Part shown: one piece after another, positions 21,738 through 35,505 of the stretch
Layout of the letters: every line of letters starts with the position of its first letter
Numbering within the stretch: the stretch's first letter is position 1
Source: Parapristionchus giblindavisi
Lineage: Eukaryota; Nematoda; Chromadorea; Rhabditida; Diplogasteridae
DNA length: 64,000 nt
Assembly (NCBI GenBank): GCA_943737045.1
Contig: CALSFV010000006.1
Location: 1,550,001 to 1,614,000 of the forward strand
Reading direction: 5' to 3'
Translations under genes and position numbers: made by a program
Notes under the pieces: generated by a model
What the model was told of the DNA's origin: nothing
The model's database searches: none
The model's input: the letters and a program-made list of their open reading frames with translations, nothing else

Positions 21738-22369
21738 GATTTTCTGGCATATCTTGAAAACGATTAAATTTCATGACTTGTACTACTAAGTCATTTTTGT
21801 AGAGCTCGTCGAGAGCTTTCGATTGGTATACCTTGAGTGCGAATTTGCACGAAAATGAAGAGAGAGGAGATACGAAATGTATTTTTGAATGAAAATAACG
21901 CAAAGTCCGGGTTCCCTCTGAGGATCGATATCGGGTGCCGCGACTTATGACTTAAGAAATATGTGAGTACCTCAATTCGAGGATGAGGAAACAGAATCGC
22001 GAATAAAAATCGTACCCTTTGTTGAAAAATTTTGAGAAAATTTGCATTTTGTACCCAAAAAATCAGTTTTTCGAAGAAAACAGGTAGAAGATGACGTTTT
22101 CGCGCGTACATTGTGTTGAGTAACTTCTAGATTAGTTCATTTCGAGTCGATTGAAAAAAAAATTTCACGCTGTAGGTCAAAATTTGAGTGAGATATGACT
22201 CCCCAAAGTTGTAGATCAAAAAATCGATAAAAATGCAAATTTGGCGAAAACAAGTGGTTATGCCTTCTCTTTTCCCTCATTATGATTAACTAACCAAGTA
22301 TCAGCCAAATCGGAGAAAAATTTTTTAAAACGGTCGCATGGCTTCTTTCATTCTTACAGGAGATCCGTG
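21738..22369 (-). repeat. E2 right inverted-repeat arm
   Basis: Starts at GATTTTCTGGCATATC, the complement of the inner edge of the left arm, and ends at CCGTG. It differs from the left arm by a few substitutions (e.g. GCGCGTACATTG against CAATGTATGCGC) and by the diverged segment 22338-22353 next to the tip. Confidence 0.9.
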
Positions 22370-22373
22370 TTAT
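22370..22373. repeat. E2 target-site duplication (right TTAT)
   Basis: Second copy of TTAT, restoring the satellite reading TTATTCGGTATCGGTC directly after the element end CCGTG. Confidence 0.85.
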
Positions 22374-24259
22374 TCGGTATCGGTCAATCAAAAATTCACT
22401 GTATTACCTTGTGGAGTTTACATCGCTGTAGACCAATCAATATGAGGAGTGAAGGCCTCATGCTTCTCGAAAGACTCGGTCTGAAACAATAGATATATAA
22501 TTAAATCCATTATATTCGTCTTCATCACAAATAGAGTATCATAATACGATACAGTACTGAGAGAAGATTTAAGATTAAAATCACAACAACACAAAAACAT
22601 CTTTATTCGGTATCGGTCAATCAATAATTCACTGTATTACCATGTGGAGTTTACATCGCTATAGACCAATCAATATGAGGAGCGAAGGCCTCATACTACT
22701 CGAAAGACTCGGTCTGAAACAATTGATATATAATTAAATCCATTATGTTCGTCTTCATCACAAATAGAGTATGATTATACGATACAGTACTGAGAGAAGA
22801 TCAAAGATTAAAATCACAACAGCACGTAAACATCTTTATTCGATATCGGTCAATCAATAATTCACTGCATGACCTTGTGGAGTTTACATCGCTGTAGATC
22901 AATAAATATGATGCGTGAAGGCCTCATACTTCTCGAAAGACTCGGTCTGAAACTATAGATATATAATTAAATCCATTATATTCGTCTTCATCACAAATAG
23001 AGTATCATTATACGATATAGTACTGAGAGAAGATCAAAGATCACAACAACACATAAACAACTTTATTCGACATCGATCAATCAATAATTCACTGTATTAC
23101 CTTGTGGAGTTTACATCGCTGTAGATCAATAAATATGATGCGTGAAGGCCTCATACTTCTCGAAAGACTCGGTCTGAAACAATAGATATATAATTAAATC
23201 CGTTATTTTCGTCTTCATCACAAATACAGTATCATAATACGTTACAGTACTGAGAGAAGATTTAAGATTAAAATCACAACAACACAAAAACATCTTTATT
23301 CGGTATCGGTCAATCAATAATTCACTGTATTACCTTGTGGAGTTTACATCGCTGTAGACCAATCAATATGAGGAGCGAAGGCCTCATACTACTCGAAAGA
23401 CTCGGTCTGAAACAATAGATATATAATTAAATCCATTATTTTCGTCTTCATCACAAATACAGTATCATAATACGATACAGTACTGAGAGAAGATTTAAGA
23501 TTAAAATCACAACAACACGTAAACATCTTTATTCGATATCGGTCAATCAATAATTCACTGCATGACCTTGTGGAGTTTACATCGCTGTAGATCAATAAAT
23601 ATGATGCGTGAAGGCCTCATACTTCTCGAAAGACTCGGTCTGAAACTATAGATATATAATTAAATCCATTATATTCGTCTTCATCACAAATAGAGTATCA
23701 TTATACGATATAGTACTGAGAGAAGATCAAAGATCACAACAACACATAAACAACTTTATTCGACATCGATCAATCAATAATTCACTGTATTACCTTGTGG
23801 AGTTTACATCGCTGTAGATCAATAAATATGATGCGTGAAGGCCTCATACTTCTCGAAAGACTCGGTCTGAAACAATAGATATATAATTAAATCCGTTATT
23901 TTCGTCTTCATCACAAATACAGTATCATAATACGATACAGTACTGAGAGAAGATTTAAGATTAAAATCACAACAACACAAAAACATCTTTATTCGGTATC
24001 GGTCAATCAATAATTCACTGTATTACCTTGTGGAGTTTACATCGCTGTAGACCAATCAATATGAGGAGCGAAGGCCTCATACTACTCGAAAGACTCGGTC
24101 TGAAACAATAGATATATAATTAAATCCATTATTTTCGTCTTCATCACAAATACAGTATCATAATACGATACAGTACTGAGAGAAGATTTAAGATTAAAAT
24201 CACAACAACACGTAAACATCTTTATTCGATATCGGTCAATCAATAATTCACTGTATTAC

Positions 24260-27043
24260 CTTGTGGAGTTTACATCGCTGTAGACCAATCAATATGAGGA
24301 GCGAAGGCCTCATACTTCTCGAAAGACTCGGTCTGAAACAATTGATATATAATTAAATCCATTATGTTCGTCTTCATCACAAATACAGTATCATAATACG
24401 ATACATTACTGAGAGAAGATTTAAGATTAAAATCACAACAACACAAAAACATCTTTATTCGGTATCGGTCAATCAATAATTCACTGTATTACCTTGTGGA
24501 GTTTACATCGCTGTAGACCAATCAATATGAGGAGCGAAGGCCTCATACTTCTCGAAAGACTCGGTCTGAAACAATTGATATATAATTAAATCCATTATGT
24601 TCGTCTTCATCACAAATACAGTATCATAATACGATACATTACTGAGAGAAGATTTAAGATTAAAATCACAACAACACAAAAACATCTTTATTCGGTATCG
24701 GTCAATCAAAAATTCACTGTATTACCTTGTGGAGTTTACATCGCTGTAGACCAATCAATATGAGGAGTGAAGGCCTCATGCTTCTCGAAAGACTCGGTCT
24801 GAAACAACAGATATATAATTAAATCCATTATATTCGTCTTCATCACAAATAGAGTATCATAATACGATACAGTACTGAGAGAAGATTTAAGATTAAAATC
24901 ACAACAACACAAAAACATCTTTATTCGGTATCGGTCAATCAATAATTCACTGTATTACCTTGTGGAGTTTACATCGCTATAGACCAATCAATATGAGGAG
25001 CGAAGGCCTCATACTACTCGAAAGACTCGGTCTGAAACAATTGATATATAATTAAATCCATTATGTTCGTCTTCATCACAAATAGAGTATGATTATACGA
25101 TACAGTACTGAGAGAAGATCAAAGATTAAAATCACAACAGCACGTAAACATCTTTATTCGATATCGGTCAATCAATAATTCACTGCATGACCTTGTGGAG
25201 TTTACATCGCTGTAGATCAATAAATATGATGCGTGAAGGCCTCATACTTCTCGAAAGACTCGGTCTGAAACTATAGATATATAATTAAATCCATTATATT
25301 CGTCTTCATCACAAATAGAGTATCATTATACGATATAGTACTGAGAGAAGATCAAAGATCACAACAACACATAAACAACTTTATTCGACATCGATCAATC
25401 AATAATTCACTGTATTACCTTGTGGAGTTTACATCGCTGTAGATCAATAAATATGATGCGTGAATGCCTCATACTTCTCGAAAGACTCGGTCTGAAACAA
25501 TAGATATATAATTAAATCCGTTATTTTCGTCTTCATCACAAATACAGTATCATAATACGATACAGTACTGAGAGAAGATTTAAGATTAAAATCACAACAA
25601 CACGTAAACATCTTTATTCGATATCGGTCAATCAATAATTCACTGTATTACCTTGTGGAGTTTACATCGCTGTAGACCAATCAATATGAGGAGCGAAGGC
25701 CTCATACTTCTCGAAAGACTCGGTCTGAAACAATTGATATATAATTAAATCCATTATGTTCGTCTTCATCACAAATACAGTATCATAATACGATACATTA
25801 CTGAGAGAAGATTTAAGATTAAAATCACAACAACACAAAAACATCTTTATTCGGTATCGGTCAATCAATAATTCACTGTATTACCTTGTGGAGTTTACAT
25901 CGCTGTAGACCAATCAATATGAGGAGCGAAGGCCTCATACTTCTCGAAAGACTCGGTCTGAAACAATTGATATATAATTAAATCCATTATGTTCGTCTTC
26001 ATCACAAATACAGTATCATAATACGATACATTACTGAGAGAAGATTTAAGATTAAAATCACAACAACACAAAAACATCTTTATTCGGTATCGGTCAATCA
26101 AAAATTCACTGTATTACCTTGTGGAGTTTACATCGCTGTAGACCAATCAATATGAGGAGTGAAGGCCTCATGCTTCTCGAAAGACTCGGTCTGAAACAAT
26201 AGATATATAATTAAATCCATTATATTCGTCTTCATCACAAATAGAGTATCATAATACGATACAGTACTGAGAGAAGATTTAAGATTAAAATCACAACAAC
26301 ACAAAAACATCTTTATTCGGTATCGGTCAATCAATAATTCACTGTATTACCTTGTGGAGTTTACATCGCTATAGACCAATCAATATGAGGAGCGAACGCC
26401 TCATACTACTCGAAAGACTCGGTCTGAAACAATTGATATATAATTAAATCCATTATGTTCGTCTTCATCACAAATAGAGTATGATTATACGATACAGTAC
26501 TGAGAGAAGATCAAAGATTAAAATCACAACAGCACGTAAACATCTTTATTCGATATCGGTCAATCAATAATTCACTGCATGACCTTGTGGAGTTTACATC
26601 GCTGTAGATCAATAAATATGATGCGTGAAGGCCTCATACTTCTCGAAAGACTCGGTCTGAAACTATAGATATATAATTAAATCCATTATATTCGTCTTCA
26701 TCACAAATAGAGTATCATTATACGATATAGTACTGAGAGAAGATCAAAGATCACAACAACACATAAACAACTTTATTCGACATCGATCAATCAATAATTC
26801 ACTGTATTACCTTGTGGAGTTTACATCGCTGTAGATCAATAAATATGATGCGTGAAGGCCTCATACTTCTCGAAAGACTCGGACTGAAACAATAGATATA
26901 TAATTAAATCCATTATTTTCGTCTTCATCACAAATACAGTATCATAATACGATACAGTACTGAGAGAAGATTTAAGATTAAAATCACAACAACACGTAAA
27001 CATCTTTATTCGATATCGGTCAATCAATAATTCACTGTATTAC
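24260..27043. repeat. Higher-order block: two tandem 1392-bp hexamers
   Basis: Six monomers (five of 233 and one of 227) repeat at an offset of 1392. The order is two CATTATGTTCG class A copies, a GAGTG copy, a CTATAG copy with AGTATGATTATACG, and two class B copies with CACAACAGCACG and CAACTTTATTCGACATC. A third partial copy follows from about 27044. Confidence 0.75.
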
Positions 27044-30000
27044 CTTGTGGAGTTTACATCGCTGTAGACCAATCAATATGAGGAGCGAAGGCCTCATACT
27101 TCTCGAAAGACTCGGTCTGAAACAATTGATATATAATTAAATCCATTATGTTCGTCTTCATCACAAATACAGTATCATAATACGATACATTACTGAGAGA
27201 AGATTTAAGATTAAAATCACAACAACACAAAAACATCTTTATTCGGTATCGGTCAATCAATAATTCACTGTATTACCTTGTGGAGTTTACATCGCTGTAG
27301 ACCAATCAATATGAGGAGCGAAGGCCTCATACTTCTCGAAAGACTCGGTCTGAAACAATAGATATATAATTAAATCCATTATATTCGTCTTCATCACAAA
27401 TAGAGTATCATAATACGATACAGTACTGAGAGAAGATCAAAGATTAAAATCACAACAACACGTAAACATCTTTATTCGATATCGGTCAATCAATAATTCA
27501 CTGCATTACCTTGTGGAGTTTACATCGCTGTAGACCAATCAATATGAGGAGTGAAGGCCTCATGCTTCTCGAAAGACTCGGTCTGAAACAATTGATATAT
27601 AATTAAATCCATTATGTTCGTCTTCATCACAAATAGAGTATGATTATACGATACAGTACTGAGAGAAGATCAAAGATTAAAATCACAACAGCACGTAAAC
27701 ATCTTTATTCGATATCGGTCAATCAATAATTCACTGCATTACCTTGTGGAGTTTACATCGCTGTAGATCAATAAATATGATGCGTGAAGGCCTCATACTT
27801 CTCGAAAGACTCGGTCTGAAACTATAGATATATAATTAAATCCATTATATTCGTCTTCATCACAAATAGAGTATCATTATACGATATAGTACTGAGAGAA
27901 GATCAAAGATCACAACAACACATAAACAACTTTATTCGATATCGATCAATCAATAATTCACTGTATTACCTTGTGGAGTTTACATCGCTGTAGATCAATA
28001 AATATGATGCGTGAAGGCCTCATACTTCTCGAAAGACTCGGTCTGAAACAATAGATATATAATTAAATCCGTTATTTTCGTCTTCATCACAAATAGAGTA
28101 TCATAATACGATACAGTACTGAGAGAAGATCAAAGATTAAAATCACAACAACACGTAAACATCTTTATTCGGTATCGGTCAATCAATAATTCACTGTATT
28201 ACCTTGTGGAGTTTACATCGCTGTAGGCCAATCAATATGAGGAGCGAAGGCCTCATACTTCTCGAAAGACTCGGTCTGAAACAATAGATATATAATTAAA
28301 TCCATTATGTTCGTCTTCATCACAAATACAGTATCATAATACGATACATTACTGAGAGAAGATTTAAGATTAAAATCACAACAACACGTTAACATCTTTA
28401 TTCGATATCGGTCAATCAATAATTCACTGTATTACATTGTGGAGTTTACATCGCTGTAGATCAATAAATATGATGCGTGAAGGCCTCATACTTCTCGAAA
28501 GACTCGGTCTGAAACTATAGATATATAATTAAATCCATTATGTCGTCTTCATCACAAATACAGTATCATAATACGATACAGTACTGAGAGAAGATTTAAG
28601 ATTAAAATCACAACAACACAAAAACATCTTTATTCGGTATCGGTCAATCAATAATTCACTGTATTACTTTGTGGAGTTTACATCGCTGTAGACCAATCAA
28701 TATGAGAAGCGAAGGCCTCATACTACTCGAAAGACTCGGTCTGAAACCATAGATATATAATTAAATCCATTATTTTCGTCTTCATCACAAATACAGTATC
28801 ATAATACGATACAGTACTGAGACAAGATTTAAGATTAAAATCACAACAACACGTAAACATCTTTATTCGATATCGGTCAATCAATAATTCACTGCATTAC
28901 CTTGTGGAGTTTACATCGCTGTAGACCAATCAATATGAGGAGTGAAGGCCTCATGCTTCTCGAAAGACTCGGTCTGAAACAATAGATATATAATTAAATC
29001 CATTATATTCGTCTTCATCACAAATAGAGTATCATTATACGATACAGTACTGAGAGAAGATCAAAGATCACAACAACACATAAACATCTTTATTCGGTAT
29101 CGGTCAATCAATAATTCACTGTATTACATTGTGGAGTTTACATCGCTGTAGACCAATCAATATGAGGAGCGAAGGCCTCATACTTCTCGAAAGACTCGGT
29201 CTGAAACAATAGATATATAATTAAATCCATTATTTTCGTCTTCATCACAAATACAGTATCATAATACGATACAGTACTGAGAGAAGATCAAAGATTAAAA
29301 TCACAACAACACGTAAACATCTTTATTCGGTATCGGTCAATCAATAATTCACTGCATTACCTTGTGGAGTTTACATCGCTGTAGATCAATAAATATGATG
29401 CGTGAAGGCCTCATACTTCTGGAAAGACTCGGTCTGAAACAATAGATATATAATTAAATCCATTATTTTCGTCTTCATCACAAAACAGTATCATAATACG
29501 ATACAGTACTGAGAGAAGATCAAAGATTAAAATCACAACAACACATAAACATCTTTATTCGGTATCGGTCAATCAATAATTCACTGTATTACCTTGTGGA
29601 GTTTACATCGCTGTAGGCCAATCAATATGAGGAGCGAAGGCCTCATACTTCTCGAAAGACTCGGTCTGAAACAATAGATATATAATTAAATCCATTATTT
29701 TCGTCTTCATCACAAATACAGTATCATAATACGATACAGTACTGAGAGAAGATCAAAGATTAAAATCACAACAGCACGTAAACATCTTTATTCGATATCG
29801 GTCAATCAATAATTCACTGCATTACCTTGTGGAGTTTACATCGCTGTAGATCAATAAATATGATGCGTGAAGGCCTCATACTTCTCGAAAGACTCGGTCT
29901 GAAACAATAGATATATAATTAAATCCGTTATTTTCGTCTTCATCACAAATACAGTATAATAATACGATACAGTACTGAGAGAAGATTAAAGATTAAAATC

Positions 30001-33000
30001 ACAACAACACAAAAACATCTTTATTCGGTATCGGTCAATCAATAATTCACTGTATTACCTTGTGGAGTTTACATCGCTGTAGACCAATCAATATGAGGAG
30101 TAAAGGCCTCATGCTTCTCGAAAGACTCGGTCTGAAACAATTGATATATAATTAAATCCATTATGTTCGTCTTCATCACAAATAGAGTATGATTATACGA
30201 TACAGTACTGAGAGAAGATCAAAGATTAAAATCACAACAGCACGCAAACATCTTTATTCGATATCGGTCAATCAATAATTCACTGCATTACTTTGTGGAG
30301 TTTACATCGCTGTAGATCAATAAATATGATGCGTGAAGGCCTCATACTTCTCGAAAGACTCGGTCTGAAACTATAGATATATAATTAAATCCATTATATT
30401 CGTCTTCATCACAAATAGAGTATCATTATACGATATAGTACTGAGAGAAGATCAAAGATCACAACAACACATAAACATCTTTATTCGATATCGATCAATC
30501 AATAATTCACTGTATTACCTTGTGGAGTTTACATCGCTGTAGATCAATAAATATGATGCGTGAAGGCCTCATACTTCTCGAAAGACTCGGTCTGAAACAA
30601 TAGATATATAATTAAATCCGTTATTTTCGTCTTCATCACAAATACAGTATCATAATACGATACATTACTGAGAGAAGATTTAAGATTAAAATCACAACAA
30701 CACAAAAACATCTTTATTCGGTATCGGTCAATCAAAAATTCACTGTATTACCTTGTGGAGTTTACATCGCTGTAGACCAATCAATATGAGGAGTGAAGGC
30801 CTCATGCTTCTCGAAAGACTCGGTCTGAAACAATAGATATATAATTAAATCCATTATATTCGTCTTCATCACAAATAGAGTATCATAATACGATACAGTA
30901 CTGAGAGAAGATTTAAGATTAAAATCACAACAACACAAAAACATCTTTATTCGGTATCGGTCAATCAATAATTCACTGTATTACCTTGTGGAGTTTACAT
31001 CGCTATAGACCAATCAATATGAGGAGCGAACGCCTCATACTACTCGAAAGACTCGGTCTGAAACAATTGATATATAATTAAATCCATTATGTTCGTCTTC
31101 ATCACAAATAGAGTATGATTATACGATACAGTACTGAGAGAAGATCAAAGATTAAAATCACAACAGCACGTAAACATCTTTATTCGATATCGGTCAATCA
31201 ATAATTCACTGCATGACCTTGTGGAGTTTACATCGCTGTAGATCAATAAATATGATGCGTGAAGGCCTCATACTTCTCGAAAGACTCGGTCTGAAACTAT
31301 AGATATATAATTAAATCCATTATATTCGTCTTCATCACAAATAGAGTATCATTATACGATATAGTACTGAGAGAAGATCAAAGATCACAACAACACATAA
31401 ACAACTTTATTCGACATCGATCAATCAATAATTCACTGTATTACCTTGTGGAGTTTACATCGCTGTAGATCAATAAATATGATGCGTGAAGGCCTCATAC
31501 TTCTCGAAAGACTCGGACTGAAACAATAGATATATAATTAAATCCATTATTTTCGTCTTCATCACAAATACAGTATCATAATACGATACAGTACTGAGAG
31601 AAGATTTAAGATTAAAATCACAACAACACGTAAACATCTTTATTCGATATCGGTCAATCAATAATTCACTGTATTACCTTGTGGAGTTTACATCGCTGTA
31701 GACCAATCAATATGAGGAGCGAAGGCCTCATACTTCTCGAAAGACTCGGTCTGAAACAATTGATATATAATTAAATCCATTATGTTCGTCTTCATCACAA
31801 ATACAGTATCATAATACGATACATTACTGAGAGAAGATTTAAGATTAAAATCACAACAACACAAAAACATCTTTATTCGGTATCGGTCAATCAATAATTC
31901 ACTGTATTACCTTGTGGAGTTTACATCGCTGTAGACCAATCAATATGAGGAGCGAAGGCCTCATACTTCTCGAAAGACTCGGTCTGAAACAATAGATATA
32001 TAATTAAATCCATTATATTCGTCTTCATCACAAATAGAGTATCATAATACGATACAGTACTGAGAGAAGATCAAAGATTAAAATCACAACAACACGTAAA
32101 CATCTTTATTCGATATCGGTCAATCAATAATTCACTGCATTACCTTGTGGAGTTTACATCGCTGTAGACCAATCAATATGAGGAGTGAAGGCCTCATGCT
32201 TCTCGAAAGACTCGGTCTGAAACAATTGATATATAATTAAATCCATTATGTTCGTCTTCATCACAAATAGAGTATGATTATACGATACAGTACTGAGAGA
32301 AGATCAAAGATTAAAATCACAACAGCACGTAAACATCTTTATTCGATATCGGTCAATCAATAATTCACTGCATTACCTTGTGGAGTTTACATCGCTGTAG
32401 ATCAATAAATATGATGCGTGAAGGCCTCATACTTCTCGAAAGACTCGGTCTGAAACTATAGATATATAATTAAATCCATTATATTCGTCTTCATCACAAA
32501 TAGAGTATCATTATACGATATAGTACTGAGAGAAGATCAAAGATCACAACAACACATAAACAACTTTATTCGATATCGATCAATCAATAATTCACTGTAT
32601 TACCTTGTGGAGTTTACATCGCTGTAGATCAATAAATATGATGCGTGAAGGCCTCATACTTCTCGAAAGACTCGGTCTGAAACAATAGATATATAATTAA
32701 ATCCGTTATTTTCGTCTTCATCACAAATAGAGTATCATAATACGATACAGTACTGAGAGAAGATCAAAGATTAAAATCACAACAACACGTAAACATCTTT
32801 ATTCGATATCGGTCAATCAATAATTCACTGCATTACCTTGTGGAGTTTACATCGCTGTAGACCAATCAATATGAGGAGTGAAGGCCTCATGCTTCTCGAA
32901 AGACTCGGTCTGAAACAATTGATATATAATTAAATCCATTATGTTCGTCTTCATCACAAATACAGTATCATAATACGATACAGTACTGAGAGAAGATTTA

Positions 33001-35505
33001 AGATTAAAATCACAACAACACAAAAACATCTTTATTCGGTATCGGTCAATCAATAATTCACTGTATTACCTTGTGGAGTTTACATCGCTGTAGGCCAATC
33101 AATATGAGGAGCGAAGGCCTCATACTTCTCGAAAGACTCGGTCTGAAACAATAGATATATAATTAAATCCATTATGTTCGTCTTCATCACAAATACAGTA
33201 TCATAATACGATACATTACTGAGAGAAGATTTAAGATTAAAATCACAACAACACGTTAACATCTTTATTCGATATCGGTCAATCAATAATTCACTGTATT
33301 ACATTGTGGAGTTTACATCGCTGTAGATCAATAAATATGATGCGTGAAGGCCTCATACTTCTCGAAAGACTCGGTCTGAAACTATAGATATATAATTAAA
33401 TCCATTATGTCGTCTTCATCACAAATACAGTATCATAATACGATACAGTACTGAGAGAAGATTTAAGATTAAAATCACAACAACACAAAAACATCTTTAT
33501 TCGGTATCGGTCAATCAATAATTCACTGTATTACTTTGTGGAGTTTACATCGCTGTAGACCAATCAATATGAGAAGCGAAGGCCTCATACTACTCGAAAG
33601 ACTCGGTCTGAAACCATAGATATATAATTAAATCCATTATTTTCGTCTTCATCACAAATACAGTATCATAATACGATACAGTACTGAGACAAGATTTAAG
33701 ATTAAAATCACAACAACACGTAAACATCTTTATTCGATATCGGTCAATCAATAATTCACTGCATTACCTTGTGGAGTTTACATCGCTGTAGACCAATCAA
33801 TATGAGGAGTGAAGGCCTCATGCTTCTCGAAAGACTCGGTCTGAAACAATAGATATATAATTAAATCCATTATATTCGTCTTCATCACAAATAGAGTATC
33901 ATTATACGATACAGTACTGAGAGAAGATCAAAGATCACAACAACACATAAACATCTTTATTCGGTATCGGTCAATCAATAATTCACTGTATTACATTGTG
34001 GAGTTTACATCGCTGTAGACCAATCAATATGAGGAGCGAAGGCCTCATACTTCTCGAAAGACTCGGTCTGAAACAATAGATATATAATTAAATCCATTAT
34101 TTTCGTCTTCATCACAAATACAGTATCATAATACGATACAGTACTGAGAGAAGATCAAAGATTAAAATCACAACAACACGTAAACATCTTTATTCGGTAT
34201 CGGTCAATCAATAATTCACTGCATTACCTTGTGGAGTTTACATCGCTGTAGATCAATAAATATGATGCGTGAAGGCCTCATACTTCTGGAAAGACTCGGT
34301 CTGAAACAATAGATATATAATTAAATCCATTATTTTCGTCTTCATCACAAAACAGTATCATAATACGATACAGTACTGAGAGAAGATCAAAGATTAAAAT
34401 CACAACAACACATAAACATCTTTATTCGGTATCGGTCAATCAATAATTCACTGTATTACCTTGTGGAGTTTACATCGCTGTAGGCCAATCAATATGAGGA
34501 GCGAAGGCCTCATACTTCTCGAAAGACTCGGTCTGAAACAATAGATATATAATTAAATCCATTATTTTCGTCTTCATCACAAATACAGTATCATAATACG
34601 ATACAGTACTGAGAGAAGATCAAAGATTAAAATCACAACAGCACGTAAACATCTTTATTCGATATCGGTCAATCAATAATTCACTGCATTACCTTGTGGA
34701 GTTTACATCGCTGTAGATCAATAAATATGATGCGTGAAGGCCTCATACTTCTCGAAAGACTCGGTCTGAAACAATAGATATATAATTAAATCCGTTATTT
34801 TCGTCTTCATCACAAATACAGTATAATAATACGATACAGTACTGAGAGAAGATTTAAGATTAAAATCACAACAACACAAAAACATCTTTATTCGGTATCG
34901 GTCAATCAATAATTCACTGTATTACCTTGTGGAGTTTACATCGCTGTAGACCAATCAATATGAGGAGTAAAGGCCTCATGCTTCTCGAAAGACTCGGTCT
35001 GAAACAATTGATATATAATTAAATCCATTATGTTCGTCTTCATCACAAATAGAGTATGATTATACGATACAGTACTGAGAGAAGATCAAAGATTAAAATC
35101 ACAACAGCACGCAAACATCTTTATTCGATATCGGTCAATCAATAATTCACTGCATTACTTTGTGGAGTTTACATCGCTGTAGATCAATAAATATGATGCG
35201 TGAAGGCCTCATACTTCTCGAAAGACTCGGTCTGAAACTATAGATATATAATTAAATCCATTATATTCGTCTTCATCACAAATAGAGTATCATTATACGA
35301 TATAGTACTGAGAGAAGATCAAAGATCACAACAACACATAAACATCTTTATTCGATATCGATCAATCAATAATTCACTGTATTACCTTGTGGAGTTTACA
35401 TCGCTGTAGATCAATAAATATGATGCGTGAAGGCCTCATACTTCTCGAAAGACTCGGTCTGAAACAATAGATATATAATTAAATCCGTTATTTTCGTCTT
35501 CATCA
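26030..35505. repeat. Higher-order block: tandem duplication of about 4.6-4.9 kb
   Basis: The stretch from about 26030 to 30640 recurs from about 30664 to 35505. The offset is 4634 up to about 28.2 kb and 4867 after it, because the second copy has one additional 233-bp monomer near 32.8 kb. Rare shared markers confirm it: ATTATGTCGTC (28546 and 33413), ATTACTTTGTGG with GAGAAGCG (about 28663 and 33530), and CACAAAACAG (29479 and 34346). This is the largest unit seen in the window. Confidence 0.82.

Larger units (their letters stand above)
20515..22369. mobile_element. E2: 1.86-kb foldback DNA transposon-like element
   Basis: Termini are CACGGATCTCCTGTAA and its reverse complement (right end TTACAGGAGATCCGTG), flanked by a TTAT duplication. 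Arms of about 0.64 kb enclose 581 bases with a second gene fragment. No transposase is visible, so it is non-autonomous. CAC...GTG ends with a 4-base duplication fit what I recall of Chapaev-type (CMC superfamily) elements, but this is a family-level guess from ends alone. Arms and ends share no evident sequence with E1. Confidence 0.9.
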
